A stretch of DNA of 44,438 bases, taken from positions 1-44,438 of IMG/VR virus record IMGVR_UViG_3300005529_000059. One strand, given 5' to 3'. Each line of letters starts with the position of its first letter. Within the stretch, counting starts at the first letter, position 1. The translations under genes and the position numbers were made by a program. Shown piece after piece: positions 1-8,221 of this stretch. The stretch is from a virus. The notes beneath the pieces were generated by a model. It saw only the letters and a list, made by a program, of their open reading frames with translations. It was not told the DNA's origin and searched no databases.

Positions 1-80
1 GTGTTAACCAATGAGGCGTCGGGAAGTGCTAATGGTGCGGCCTTCTCAATTTCCTGTAAGGACACCGTCGAGTGCGCGAT
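1..80. repeat. 80-bp terminal direct repeat (left copy)
   Basis: This segment is identical to the last 80 bases of the window (44359-44438). The tail-fibre reading frame crosses the junction without a break, so the two ends are the same locus. The simplest reading is the overlap left when a circular or circularly permuted genome is assembled; a real short terminal repeat is the alternative. Confidence 0.95.
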
Positions 81-549
81 CGGAGCTAACCGCACTGGAA
101 CGGGTTCATATACCCCGATTAACTTCTACACGAGCGCAGCAAAAGCACTGACGATTGGTACTGGGTCCGGGATCTACACTGCGGGCGCGACTGATAAAGG
201 TTCAGGCACTATTAACGTTGGGTCCAATATCTACCTTGCTGGTACGGCATATACGAACCCAGACTTCGTTCTAGAGCATTGGGCCACTGGCAAGATTCAG
301 CAGTTTATCGGGAATCCAGGTGCGTTACAGTACAAGCCATTTACGCTCCAGGAAATCGCGGACTTCGCAGGAAAGAACTACTATCTTCCGCAACTTGACT
401 TTCTTAACGGCCATACCGGAGATGCGGACGGAGATGTGGGAATCAGAGAACGGCACGATATTTCGTTGATTCTCCATGAAGACACATTCCGTTTTCTGTT
501 CGAGATAGATCGAAGGCTTACAGCACTGGAGGCAAATCATGCTCAATAA
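1..549 (+). CDS. Tail fibre/adhesin, C-terminal part (5' partial)
   Basis: This is the C-terminal 182 residues of the fibre gene that begins at 43033; the frame is continuous across the 80-bp overlap, giving about 624 residues in total. Bases 1-3 happen to read GTG but this is not a start. The part here follows the YadA-like repeat shaft and looks like a globular tip. It ends in a helical segment (FRFLFEIDRRLTALEAN) that could be a short trimerisation coiled coil. The gene is the last of the tail cluster. The predicted role is receptor binding on the host surface, inferred from the repeat architecture and position. Confidence 0.8.
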   Translation: MLTNEASGSANGAAFSISCKDTVECAIGANRTGTGSYTPINFYTSAAKALTIGTGSGIYTAGATDKGSGTINVGSNIYLAGTAYTNPDFVLEHWATGKIQQFIGNPGALQYKPFTLQEIADFAGKNYYLPQLDFLNGHTGDADGDVGIRERHDISLILHEDTFRFLFEIDRRLTALEANHAQ

Positions 550-976
550 CCTGCAACCGGGTGTAGGTCATCAGCGGCGCATCCAACCCTCCGTGCGGAG
601 GGGTAAAGGCAATCATCAGCCGGTTGGGATAGGAAACAAGGATTGGTGTTTTGAATCGAAACAGGACTTTATCTGCAATCTCCCGCTGAAGGGTGACGCA
701 CCGTGCGCAGCCGCGCATTTCTCCAGTAATCGGATCGCGGTACGGCGCATAGGGAGCGTTTTCGAGCCACAGCACAAACGTCAGTTCGGGCTGTATTTGT
801 TCCAGCGACGTGCTGCCCTGAAGGATCAGCCAGGATTTCCCAGCGGGGGGATAGACGTAAATCATCTTATCTGTCCCGGTCAGAAGCTTATCGAAGTTGA
901 CAATGGTGTAATCAGATTGGGCGCAGAGAGATACAGAAAGCAGACATATCCAGAGAATGACTCGAAGATGTCTCAT
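518..976 (-). CDS. Putative exported protein, antisense to the tail genes
   Basis: This is 152 residues on the opposite strand to all neighbours. The N-terminus is a good signal peptide: basic MRHLR, a hydrophobic core ILWICLLSVSL, then a CAQS cleavage or lipobox-like site. The mature part has normal globular composition (for example TDKMIYVYPPAGKSWLILQG) and one CxxC. It overlaps the 3' end of the fibre gene by 32 bases, tail to tail. No clear ribosome binding site is seen. A plus-strand frame of equal length (539-997) has a GGAGG before its ATG but an unnatural composition. I therefore prefer the minus frame, as a possible moron acting at the envelope; function unknown. Confidence 0.55.
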   Translation of the reverse strand: MRHLRVILWICLLSVSLCAQSDYTIVNFDKLLTGTDKMIYVYPPAGKSWLILQGSTSLEQIQPELTFVLWLENAPYAPYRDPITGEMRGCARCVTLQREIADKVLFRFKTPILVSYPNRLMIAFTPPHGGLDAPLMTYTRLQVIEHDLPPVL

Positions 977-1019
977 GGTTATCGAAGGATAGCGTAAAGG
1001 CGAAGAAGGAGCAAAGACA

Positions 1020-1337
1020 ATGGCAGCAACCGCAGATCAGTTATCGGCGCTGGGGAATGACACGAAGTTTCAGCAGCGTGTGAAATCACTTCTGGTTCAG
1101 CAGGCAGGTGCGGTCTATGCCCAAGGTTCAGGAGCTACTGGATATGCCTATGCTAAGCAAATCCTGCAGGGCAATATTAATTTCATCAATGTGACACAGG
1201 TACTCGTGAATCGAACGAACCTCGTTGCGTCGAATGTGACATACAACTTCGCAAGCGGCTGCATCGTGACGGACGCCACGGACGCAGCAATACAGAACCA
1301 GATTGGCACCGATTGGGCCATGTTGGCGGGAGTTTAG
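1020..1337 (+). CDS. Small virion-region protein, paralogue of the 28163 gene
   Basis: This is 105 residues with an AAGGAG ribosome binding site. No known family is recognised. It has the same plan as the protein at 28163-28486: an N-terminal helix ending in FQQRV (FQSRV there), a Tyr/Ala segment with YAKQ or WAKQ, a variable middle, and a C-terminal DAAxxxxxQ..I helix. I read them as diverged copies of one small structural or assembly protein. It lies between the fibre and the ejection-like proteins, so a virion role is likely but unproven. Confidence 0.75.
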   Translation: MAATADQLSALGNDTKFQQRVKSLLVQQAGAVYAQGSGATGYAYAKQILQGNINFINVTQVLVNRTNLVASNVTYNFASGCIVTDATDAAIQNQIGTDWAMLAGV

Positions 1338-1339
1338 TG

Positions 1340-1504
1340 ATGACTTTCGAAGAACGTGTCGCGTTGAACATGGGGCGACTGATTGTGCAGATTGAACAGA
1401 AAGCCGCTCAATTAGATGAGGCGATGAAGCAAAACGCTGAACTGACTGCCAAAGTGACGGAGTTGGAAAAACAACTAACTAAAAAGCGAGGCGGGAAGGA
1501 ATAA
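1340..1504 (+). CDS. Small coiled-coil protein
   Basis: This is 54 residues. The ATG at 1340 is chosen over an upstream in-frame ATG at 1313 because GGGAG precedes it and the upstream start would overlap the previous gene. Almost the whole protein is a predicted amphipathic helix with heptad spacing (KAAQLDEAMKQNAELTAKVT) and a basic tail. It ends two bases before the next ATG, so it is probably co-translated with the ejection-like proteins. Function unknown; possibly a chaperone or minor virion part. Confidence 0.65.
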   Translation: MTFEERVALNMGRLIVQIEQKAAQLDEAMKQNAELTAKVTELEKQLTKKRGGKE

Positions 1505-1506
1505 CA

Positions 1507-3273
1507 ATGCCTTACGTCATGGCTCCTGATGGTTCTGGCGTCGTCTGGTCGGACGATCCGAACGCGACCTATCAGCAAGCCGCACAGGCGGCACAGTCTC
1601 AAACCGGTGCAACGTTTGGCGATCCCACCGGAATGGGTTCCAGTCAAGGAGTTTCCAATCAATCCAACGCCACGTATACAACTCCCAGCGGCGGACCAAC
1701 GCCAACGGTCACGCCTACCCCAAATCCGTCCGGCACTCCGGCCAGTACTGGGATTACCGTAGGGGGTTACACCAACGGGGCGCTGCCGAGTCCGGCCGTT
1801 AATCCTTCGGTATCGGGCGGTGGGATCAATTTCGGAACACCTCCGGGGCCGCAGGTCATCAATTGGGGCTCAGCGACTCAAGGTCCGAATGGAGGGCCAA
1901 CCAGCCTACAGGACATTCTCCGTTCGCTGATTACACAGTCGCAGAACCAGACCTCGTATGGTCAGAATGCCTTGATTGCCGCGTTAAGCGGACTCGGCGG
2001 GTACGGTCAACAAACATTGGCTCCGCAGCTTTCCCAGACGCTTGGGATGTCGAATCAGGTCCTGAGCAATCTTCCTTACTCCTCAACATGGGCCGGAAGT
2101 CAGGCGACGGGAGCCGCGCAGACCCAACAGCAGTTGATTCAACAGTTGTTGGGACAGACGACACCGACTGCACAGGCGCTGGCAGGAAATGTGAATCAGG
2201 GATTGAGCCAGAGCGCCACGGACATGCTCAATGCGGTGGGTGGACGGATCACGAATCCACTCCAGCAGTTGATGGATCAGTCGGGATTCCAGAATCAGAA
2301 TCCCGGAGCGGTCCAGGGGGCGGGACTCGGCACACGAGCGGAAGACATGCTCAACGCCTTCGGGGGGTTGACCCAGCCGACATTACAGACGCTTCTGGGA
2401 ACGAATTCCACACTCCAGGCTGGACAGGGTTTATTCGGGCAGGGTTTAGCGCCATCGACTCAAGCCGCGTTGAATACACAGGCCATGGACACCACGGCCC
2501 AGCAGTACAACAACGCAAAACAGGCGATAATGACCCAGCTTTTGCAACAAGGGGCCGCAGGGACGGGAGGGCCGGGCAGTACCGCGCAGATCGTGAACAA
2601 TCTCGGAAACCTGTCCATTGCCCAACAACAACAACAGGCGCAATTACAGCAACAGGCGATTCTCGCGAATCAGGCCGCGCTTCAGCAGAATTACGGTCTC
2701 GGGTTGGGAGCGGCGGGAACGCAGCTTCAAAGCCAGTTGGGAGCGTTGGGGCAAGGTTTGGGAGCCGCGCAGGGATTTACCGGACTGGAACAGTCGGCAG
2801 CGGACGTCGCGAATCAACTCGGGTTGGGAGCCGCGCAGACCATGGGCTCTCTGGGTGGACAGTACACCAATACACTCCAGCAAGCCTTACAGGCAAACAA
2901 TCAACTCGCGTTGGGTGGGGCGCAGTTGACCGGAAATCTCGCGCAAGAATTAGGCGGATTGTATGGAAATCAGGCCTTAGGGTTTACCGGACAGGTGAAT
3001 AACATGTACGGTCTGGCGAATCAACTCCCGCAGTCGTACCTCAGTGCCTACGGAGGAAATCTACAGAACATCCTCAGCGGAACTCAAGGATTGGGACAGT
3101 TGGGCACGAGTGGAACGGCGGCGTTGAGTGCCTTGACCGGGCCGTTCGCGTCGATTGCCGGCGCAAACTCCGGCGTCCTCGGGGCGCTGTTGGGAGCCGG
3201 AAGCAGCATCCTCGGCTCCGTGCTGGGAGGGTCAGGCGGCGGCGGAAATACAGAAACGTTAGGTCTTCCTTAA
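1507..3273 (+). CDS. Gln/Gly/Ala-rich internal virion (ejection-like) protein
   Basis: This is 588 residues, strongly biased to Gln, Gly, Ala, Leu, Asn and Thr, with very few charged residues. A short N-terminal segment (MPYVMAPDGSGVVWSDD) is followed by a Pro/Thr-rich linker to about residue 110, then repeated GLG, NQ and AAQ segments, and a glycine-rich C-terminus. It heads three consecutive large genes placed between the tail genes and lysis. In P22-like podoviruses three ejection proteins (gp7, gp16, gp20) have a comparable role. The assignment is by position and composition only; no homology to those proteins is claimed. Confidence 0.65.
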   Translation: MPYVMAPDGSGVVWSDDPNATYQQAAQAAQSQTGATFGDPTGMGSSQGVSNQSNATYTTPSGGPTPTVTPTPNPSGTPASTGITVGGYTNGALPSPAVNPSVSGGGINFGTPPGPQVINWGSATQGPNGGPTSLQDILRSLITQSQNQTSYGQNALIAALSGLGGYGQQTLAPQLSQTLGMSNQVLSNLPYSSTWAGSQATGAAQTQQQLIQQLLGQTTPTAQALAGNVNQGLSQSATDMLNAVGGRITNPLQQLMDQSGFQNQNPGAVQGAGLGTRAEDMLNAFGGLTQPTLQTLLGTNSTLQAGQGLFGQGLAPSTQAALNTQAMDTTAQQYNNAKQAIMTQLLQQGAAGTGGPGSTAQIVNNLGNLSIAQQQQQAQLQQQAILANQAALQQNYGLGLGAAGTQLQSQLGALGQGLGAAQGFTGLEQSAADVANQLGLGAAQTMGSLGGQYTNTLQQALQANNQLALGGAQLTGNLAQELGGLYGNQALGFTGQVNNMYGLANQLPQSYLSAYGGNLQNILSGTQGLGQLGTSGTAALSALTGPFASIAGANSGVLGALLGAGSSILGSVLGGSGGGGNTETLGLP

Positions 3274-3277
3274 ACAT

Positions 3278-4882
3278 ATGAGCGCACAAGATCCAACCCA
3301 AGATCCGAACTTTGGAATGATCGGCACGTCCCAACCGCAAGATCCTTCCGTATTGGCTCAGGCATTACAAAGCCAGAGTTATCCGTTACCGTTAACCCAA
3401 CAACCGTCACAGCAGACGTCGCAAGAGCAGGATGTATCCGCATTAATGCCCCATGTGGATCTGACCCAACAATTACAGCAGATGGGCCATGCGGAGCGGG
3501 ACCTGCGGCGGAAAGAGTACTTGACGCATGCTCTGGGCGATTTGGTCTTTTCCCTCGGACAGGGATTGACGGCAGCGGCACAAACACCACGAACCGGAGA
3601 TGCGAATGCGGCCGGAGCGGGAGCGGCCCTTCAGGCACCACAGGTTTTGCAGCAGATCAAAAATCAGCAAATGCTGCAGCAGAACCAGCAGTTGACCGAA
3701 CGGATTCGGGCACAGGCGGCAGCGCAGAATGCGCAGACCATGGAACAGTATCGGCAGATGCAGGAACAGCAGGTGCCGGTGACTGACCCGACCACGGGAA
3801 TGCCGATCCTTGACAGCACATCGGGACAGCCGATGATGACTGACCGGAAGACGGCGGCAATGATTGCGGCACGGTTTGGAACCACGGCGATGCAACAGGC
3901 GGGAGCTAATAATCGAGCCGATATCCGCAAGGAAATTGCCCAGATGCTCAACACCACCAAAGGGCTGCAGGAGGGGTGGAAAGTTAGCTTCGGTGATGAC
4001 GGTAAGGCGACATATGAACCGCTGCCCTACGATCAACTGACGCCGCAGATGAAGGCCAAAATCGATTACGAGAAGGCAGGAACCGAACTGCGGGAAGCTC
4101 AGAAGGATTTCGAGAAGAGCAAGAACGATCCGAATTCCCCGGCATTCAAGGCCGCGATGGCTCGCCTGGACGCTGCGACCGGCAATCTCCAATTACGGCA
4201 GCAGGAATTCAACGCGAATTATCTCGGTACGTTTAACGGACAGCCGCTTCCGGGAGGACCCTCGACCGATACGGGCGCACCGATGGGGCTCAAAACGGCA
4301 CAGGCTCTCGGTGGGCAGGCACCGCAGCAGATCAAAACGCAGACGGCGGCCGCATTAACTACTAAGGACATGATCGATATTGTCAAGGGACTCGTCGCCA
4401 AGAAACCTTACCTGATTGGTCCCGCAGCGGGACGGGCCGCAGAGGCGGCTCAAGGTATCGGAACATCCTTTGGAATGCAAGATCCGCAGGACGAAAAGGA
4501 TGCTGCGACGTTATCAGGTCACCTCGGGTATTTGTTTGCTAATGAAATCCGCGCTGCATTCCCGAACCGGCCCCCTCGCGAAATCATCGACATGCTGAAG
4601 CAGAAGTCCGCTCAGATGAAAGATGATCCGAGTATGTTGGAAGGGTTCCTGAAATCGGCAGAGAACAACGCGAATGTTGCATTGTCCACAGGAGCCAAAT
4701 TCAATATTCCTCAGGCGAAACAGGCGATTAAATCCACTGACGCGGTTGTGAAGCCTCCGCAGGCGGGAGCCATGCTGACTCCAAACGTTGCGCAGCAGTA
4801 TCTGAGCGCAGCCAAGGGGGATCGGGCGAAAGCGCGGAGCATGGCGATTAACGACGGCTGGACCATTCCAAAGATACAATAA
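3278..4882 (+). CDS. Gln-rich internal virion (ejection-like) protein
   Basis: This is 534 residues. The first 200 are Gln/Pro/Ala-rich and low-complexity, with helices such as MLQQNQQLTERIRAQAAAQN. The middle contains a charged coiled-coil-like segment (GTELREAQKDFEKSKND). The C-terminal third is more globular, with a final SAAKGDRAKARSMAINDGW motif that looks like a folded domain. It follows the previous gene by four bases and overlaps the next by one (TAATG). It was probably made together with its neighbours as a set of DNA-ejection or core proteins. No enzyme motif is seen. Confidence 0.65.
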   Translation: MSAQDPTQDPNFGMIGTSQPQDPSVLAQALQSQSYPLPLTQQPSQQTSQEQDVSALMPHVDLTQQLQQMGHAERDLRRKEYLTHALGDLVFSLGQGLTAAAQTPRTGDANAAGAGAALQAPQVLQQIKNQQMLQQNQQLTERIRAQAAAQNAQTMEQYRQMQEQQVPVTDPTTGMPILDSTSGQPMMTDRKTAAMIAARFGTTAMQQAGANNRADIRKEIAQMLNTTKGLQEGWKVSFGDDGKATYEPLPYDQLTPQMKAKIDYEKAGTELREAQKDFEKSKNDPNSPAFKAAMARLDAATGNLQLRQQEFNANYLGTFNGQPLPGGPSTDTGAPMGLKTAQALGGQAPQQIKTQTAAALTTKDMIDIVKGLVAKKPYLIGPAAGRAAEAAQGIGTSFGMQDPQDEKDAATLSGHLGYLFANEIRAAFPNRPPREIIDMLKQKSAQMKDDPSMLEGFLKSAENNANVALSTGAKFNIPQAKQAIKSTDAVVKPPQAGAMLTPNVAQQYLSAAKGDRAKARSMAINDGWTIPKIQ

Positions 4883-5994
4883 TGCCGCAGAAGGATATTT
4901 TCGATTTAGTCGCGGGGCCATCAGGCGGAAGAGACATATTCGATATTGTCGATTCCAGTCCCTCGCCGGAAATGCTTGCCGACGCGCAAAGTGCTCAAGC
5001 CCGACTGCGGACGCAGATGATTCCCGCAGGATTGCAGGGCGCAAATCCTCAGAAGATCGGGAACACGCCTCTCGGCTCTCAGTTGATTGGCGTGGACCCT
5101 TCGACACTCGTTGACCGCATGGCAGGTGGAGCGGCGAGTATCGTCAATACGCTTTTGCCGGGAGGCGATGCGAACAAAAAGTATCCGATTCCACAGTTAA
5201 CGCCTAACCAACAAATTGGAGAAAAGGCCGTGGCACTGGGAGGGGCCGCACAGGGCGTACAGGCGGCAGCGGAAGCCGTTGCACCTGCCGTTGCCGGTCG
5301 GTTGGATTTAGCCCGGATTTGGAATCAAGTCGCGGATGTGCCTGCAGGACGAAAGGGCGCTGAAGTAGCTACGGCGACGGGATTACCAAAGACAAATCCA
5401 GGCAATGCGCCGATACGGGCGCTCCAGGAGGAAGGAACAGGCGCTCTCGGGCAAATCACGTCCGCAGTGACAGCAAGGCCGAATGTGGAACTGTACGGAA
5501 AGGTTTACGGCGAACTCAACCGATCTGGCCGCATGATCGATAACGTTTTGGCTCAGTCTCCGCAGACCATTCAATTCGACGTTCCAGCGACGAAAAAAGC
5601 ACTGGAGGCGGCGAAAGCTGCAGGTCTGCAGATGACCGGTGACACCAATCAGGTAACTGCGCCGTTACTCAACGCGCACAAGTTTCGCAGTGAGCTAGGA
5701 AGCCGTATCCAATGGAATCCGAACGCCATGCCGACTGAGGCCAATGAGCAAATGAAGGACTTGTTTTTCCAGATCGGCAACGATATTCAGTCCTCCGCTG
5801 GGCAGGGAGTGGCGGTCTTAAATAAGCGGTGGCAAGAGGCATACCTCTATACGAAGGCTCTCAAGACGCAGTTGGATTTGCAGTTAGCTGGGGGAAAAGT
5901 TCCCATGTCGATGGCACAAAAGGGAGCGATTGTTGCGGCAGAAGCCGCAGCGGGAGCAGCGGGAGTCGGCGAACTCTACCGACGATTCCGGTAG
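4882..5994 (+). CDS. Internal virion (ejection-like) protein
   Basis: This is 370 residues with its start overlapping the previous stop (TAATG). The N-terminus carries a repeated (K/R)DIFD motif (KDIFDLV and RDIFDIV), a short peptide duplication that may be a docking signal. A hydrophobic Gly/Ala-rich segment follows near residues 110-140, then a mainly helical region, and a hydrophobic Ala/Gly C-terminus (AAEAAAGAAGVGELYRRF). Those small-residue hydrophobic stretches would suit a protein that meets membranes during DNA entry. The role is inferred from position as third in the ejection-like series. Confidence 0.6.
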   Translation: MPQKDIFDLVAGPSGGRDIFDIVDSSPSPEMLADAQSAQARLRTQMIPAGLQGANPQKIGNTPLGSQLIGVDPSTLVDRMAGGAASIVNTLLPGGDANKKYPIPQLTPNQQIGEKAVALGGAAQGVQAAAEAVAPAVAGRLDLARIWNQVADVPAGRKGAEVATATGLPKTNPGNAPIRALQEEGTGALGQITSAVTARPNVELYGKVYGELNRSGRMIDNVLAQSPQTIQFDVPATKKALEAAKAAGLQMTGDTNQVTAPLLNAHKFRSELGSRIQWNPNAMPTEANEQMKDLFFQIGNDIQSSAGQGVAVLNKRWQEAYLYTKALKTQLDLQLAGGKVPMSMAQKGAIVAAEAAAGAAGVGELYRRFR

Positions 5995-6068
5995 GAGTTA
6001 CTTGTGGTAATGATGCCGACATGCCAGCCGATGAAAGCACCGATAGCGATGAAAAGTAATAAACCCAT
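5976..6068 (-). CDS. Possible tiny membrane peptide (low confidence)
   Basis: This is a 30-residue minus-strand frame that reads as one ideal transmembrane segment with a basic tail (MGLLLFIAIGAFIGWHVGII, then TTSNSYRNRR). It fills most of the 149-base gap between the ejection-like genes and the lysis genes. The ribosome binding site is weak and all neighbours run the other way. It may be chance. I see no other convincing gene in the gap. Confidence 0.22.
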   Translation of the reverse strand: MGLLLFIAIGAFIGWHVGIITTSNSYRNRR

Positions 6069-6143
6069 AAGAAAAGCCTAAGTCCGCTGTCTACGGAAAG
6101 GCAACGGAAAAAGATGATGACGAAAAGAGAGGGTTAGGATGAC

Positions 6144-6449
6144 ATGCCGACATGGATTGATGAAGTACTGGGGAGCCTTATCTTGGCTTTGGCGTGGTTT
6201 GTGAAAAGAACCATGGCTCAGAACGATAAGAGGCATGAATACGCAGATGAACGCCTCGCTAAAATCACAGCCACACTCGCCTCGATTGACGGCGGCCTGA
6301 GTCAAATTCACGAACGGCAAGACGCACATGAAAAACGGGATGACGAACGCTTCGCCGTAGCAGATAAGACATCCGACCGGATCGAAGCGGCCATTTTAGT
6401 GATCCACAACGACATTAAAAAACTTTTAGAACGCAAAGGAGAATCATGA
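6144..6449 (+). CDS. Membrane-anchored coiled-coil protein of the lysis cassette
   Basis: This is 101 residues with an AGGA ribosome binding site. One N-terminal transmembrane helix (EVLGSLILALAWFV) is followed by a long charged, heptad-like helix rich in Glu, Asp, Arg and Lys up to the C-terminus. This shape fits an inner-membrane spanin-like protein or a lysis accessory protein. It overlaps the holin-like gene by four bases (ATGA) and is first in a three-gene set ending in a cell-wall hydrolase. No partner outer-membrane lipoprotein is evident, so the spanin assignment is open. Confidence 0.6.
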   Translation: MPTWIDEVLGSLILALAWFVKRTMAQNDKRHEYADERLAKITATLASIDGGLSQIHERQDAHEKRDDERFAVADKTSDRIEAAILVIHNDIKKLLERKGES

Positions 6450-6634
6450 AAGCACTTCTGAAAACACTGTTACACGCCTTCATTTCCGCTGCGGTGGTCG
6501 GCGCAGCGTCTGCCCTGCAAAGCGGTGGCGCGGTAACGAGTGGCAATGTCCTCGTTCCCGCATTGGTTGCTGGGGCTGCTGGAGCCGTTCATGCGGTACT
6601 GCCTTCAACGCTGAATCCGCCTGCGCAGCAATGA
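6446..6634 (+). CDS. Putative holin
   Basis: This is 62 residues, coupled to both neighbours by ATGA overlaps. A basic N-terminus (MKALLKT) precedes two short hydrophobic Ala/Val/Gly-rich segments at about residues 8-25 and 34-53, with a short polar tail. Size, topology and position immediately before the hydrolase gene match small phage holins, which open the inner membrane at lysis. There is no diagnostic sequence motif; the call rests on context. Confidence 0.6.
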   Translation: MKALLKTLLHAFISAAVVGAASALQSGGAVTSGNVLVPALVAGAAGAVHAVLPSTLNPPAQQ

Positions 6635-7068
6635 ATTACACCGTCGTCCTTCCCGATCAGACCGAAGCCTTGACAAACTTCTATATGCTCGCCTTAGCAA
6701 TCTATCGGGAAGCACGCGGGGAGGATCAACTATCGAAACTCGCCGTAGGCTGGGTCATCCGCAACCGCATGGAGAAGGGCGGATGGTTCGGCTCCAGCTA
6801 TTTTGATGTCGTGACAAAGCGAGCGCAGTTTTCGAGCTTCAACCTAGGTGAGAAGAATTCCATCGTGTTTGGACCGCCGCAAGATCCCGCGTGGAGAGAA
6901 TGTACGCAAGCGGCAACCGATGTGATCTTATCGAATCGCGCAGACCCGACGAACGGAGCAACGTTCTACTACGATAAGAGTCTCGACCAACATCCGCCAT
7001 TATGGGCAAGAGAATATACCCATACGGCGGATGTGGGAGCGTTTCACTTCTTCAAAAATACAAGTTAG
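6631..7068 (+). CDS. SleB-type cell wall hydrolase (endolysin)
   Basis: This is 145 residues. It shows the signature order of the Hydrolase_2/SleB family: an early LAIYREARGE block with the conserved acidic residue, the helix AVGWVIRNRME, a RAQFSSF block, and DPTNGATFYY with a late Trp/His-containing region. SleB-like enzymes cleave peptidoglycan glycan strands. There is no signal peptide, so release would depend on the upstream holin-like protein. Length equals a bare catalytic domain without a separate wall-binding domain. It ends the rightward late transcription unit and converges with the minus-strand early operon 19 bases away. Confidence 0.85.
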   Translation: MNYTVVLPDQTEALTNFYMLALAIYREARGEDQLSKLAVGWVIRNRMEKGGWFGSSYFDVVTKRAQFSSFNLGEKNSIVFGPPQDPAWRECTQAATDVILSNRADPTNGATFYYDKSLDQHPPLWAREYTHTADVGAFHFFKNTS

Positions 7069-7087
7069 ACCCAGATGACCGCCATCC

Positions 7088-7285
7088 TCAGACTCCCCTC
7101 GGACGTTGTTTTTTGTATTCATCTGCAACGCCACGAGCCATTCGAATAACCTCACCCGGAAGCACCGCGCCTACCGCTTCGGTTGGACTGCACGCGCCAG
7201 TCGTGTAATCCACCGCATCAAGCACCGTGAGCAATGCTGCCCACAGACGTTCGTCCATTCCAAATACGGGCTCGTTCTTTTTCAT
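7088..7285 (-). CDS. Hypothetical early protein
   Basis: This is 65 residues with a good GGAGAG ribosome binding site. It is mildly acidic at the start, helical, and ends basic (KKQRPRGV). No family is recognised. It is the last gene of the leftward early operon and lies 19 bases from the convergent endolysin gene; I see no hairpin terminator between them. Confidence 0.65.
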   Translation of the reverse strand: MKKNEPVFGMDERLWAALLTVLDAVDYTTGACSPTEAVGAVLPGEVIRMARGVADEYKKQRPRGV

Positions 7286-7303
7286 GGTCTCTCCAATATC
7301 GGA

Positions 7304-7513
7304 TTACTCTGTTCGTCTCACCCTTTTTATCAAGTCGTGAGATTTGATTGCCATTTCGATTCTCGACTGCAGGATAAACGCGACGTAGTTTTCCAGTGCC
7401 GCGATGCTTTCACGCGAGCAATCCGCCGCAATGAAACCTTTGTCGAATATGAAATTGACAAACTCCTTCGCTTCGCGCTGATAGTACGGCTCAACCTCAA
7501 CTTCTTCGCTCAT
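7304..7513 (-). CDS. Hypothetical early protein
   Basis: This is 69 residues with a GAGG ribosome binding site. An acidic N-terminus (MSEEVEVEP) is followed by an alpha-helical body with alternating charge and a basic end. No family is recognised. It is in the leftward early operon, downstream of the recombination genes. Confidence 0.65.
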   Translation of the reverse strand: MSEEVEVEPYYQREAKEFVNFIFDKGFIAADCSRESIAALENYVAFILQSRIEMAIKSHDLIKRVRRTE

Positions 7514-7593
7514 TGGACCTCGATGACTTGATTCGTCACTTTGTTTTGCGCTTCAGGTTCATAAAAGTTAGTGCGCCTTCGTCTCGACACCCT

Positions 7594-7761
7594 CTAAATT
7601 TCCTGTAAGTCCTGTTCTCGGAAGTGCGTCGGCTTCGTTTTGCCTGCGATTCTTACCACCGCATGTCCAGCCCACGAGTACGACAGAAACTCCACTTCCG
7701 ACCCTCGCATCATGACGGCCAGCGGATCGTCTATATCCGCTGGCACAATTCGCAACTTCAT
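7594..7761 (-). CDS. Small hypothetical protein
   Basis: This is 55 residues (begins MKLRIVPADIDDPLAVMMRG, ends HFREQDLQEI) lying just downstream of the SSB-like gene on the same strand. The composition is protein-like with beta-strand character. The ribosome binding site is weak (CTGGA). Eighty bases separate its stop from the next gene, with nothing else recognisable there. Function unknown. Confidence 0.55.
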   Translation of the reverse strand: MKLRIVPADIDDPLAVMMRGSEVEFLSYSWAGHAVVRIAGKTKPTHFREQDLQEI

Positions 7762-7768
7762 TCCAGGT

Positions 7769-8221
7769 TTAAAACGGGATGTCTTCGTCGGTTGCTTCGA
7801 AGGCGCTTGGCTCTGTTGCTGGCTTGGCGGGTTGTTTGGAGAAAAACCCCGCCACGGCTTTCGCCGGGCTACCCCCGCTCATGGCACTGCGCTTAAATAA
7901 CCACGCCACCTTGATTTTGGTCTTACCCTTGTATTCCTCTTCATCGGTTACGAAAGTGACTTCACGCCCGGCGATATCGGCACCGAGGCGGTTTTCGATG
8001 TAGGAAGCATCGGCGAGTTTTTCTTCCGGCACGCCGAGGGCTTCGGTGAAAATCTTCGCGGCGTTGTCGCGGTTTTTGCGTGTGAGCCAAATGATGTAGG
8101 ACGTGTCGCCGTCATCACAAGTCAGCATGACTTGATAACCGAGGCTACCCGACTGGCTTTCGATAATCTCGGAACCTTCTCGCACCTTGCCGTGATATTT
8201 GATGTTTGCTTTGATTGCCAT
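7769..8221 (-). CDS. SSB-like single-stranded DNA-binding protein
   Basis: This is 150 residues. A beta-rich N-terminal 110 residues is followed by a flexible Pro/Ala linker and an acidic tip ending DEDIPF. That is the hallmark of SSB proteins, whose last residues recruit replication and repair partners. The start overlaps the stop of the Sak4-like gene (TAATG), so the two are co-translated. Phage Sak4-type recombinases usually depend on an SSB, which supports a shared role in recombination or replication. It does not look like canonical bacterial SSB over its core; it could belong to a DUF669-like phage family. Confidence 0.65.
   Translation of the reverse strand: MAIKANIKYHGKVREGSEIIESQSGSLGYQVMLTCDDGDTSYIIWLTRKNRDNAAKIFTEALGVPEEKLADASYIENRLGADIAGREVTFVTDEEEYKGKTKIKVAWLFKRSAMSGGSPAKAVAGFFSKQPAKPATEPSAFEATDEDIPF

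Noticed and set aside
539-997. Plus-strand 152-residue frame with GGAGG before its ATG
   Set aside because: The composition is unlike a natural protein and the opposite strand gives a signal-peptide protein; I kept the minus frame, with this noted as the alternative.
1863-3002. 379-residue plus frame inside the 588-residue virion protein
   Set aside because: It is an Arg/Gly/Ser-rich off-frame product of a Gln/Gly-rich gene.
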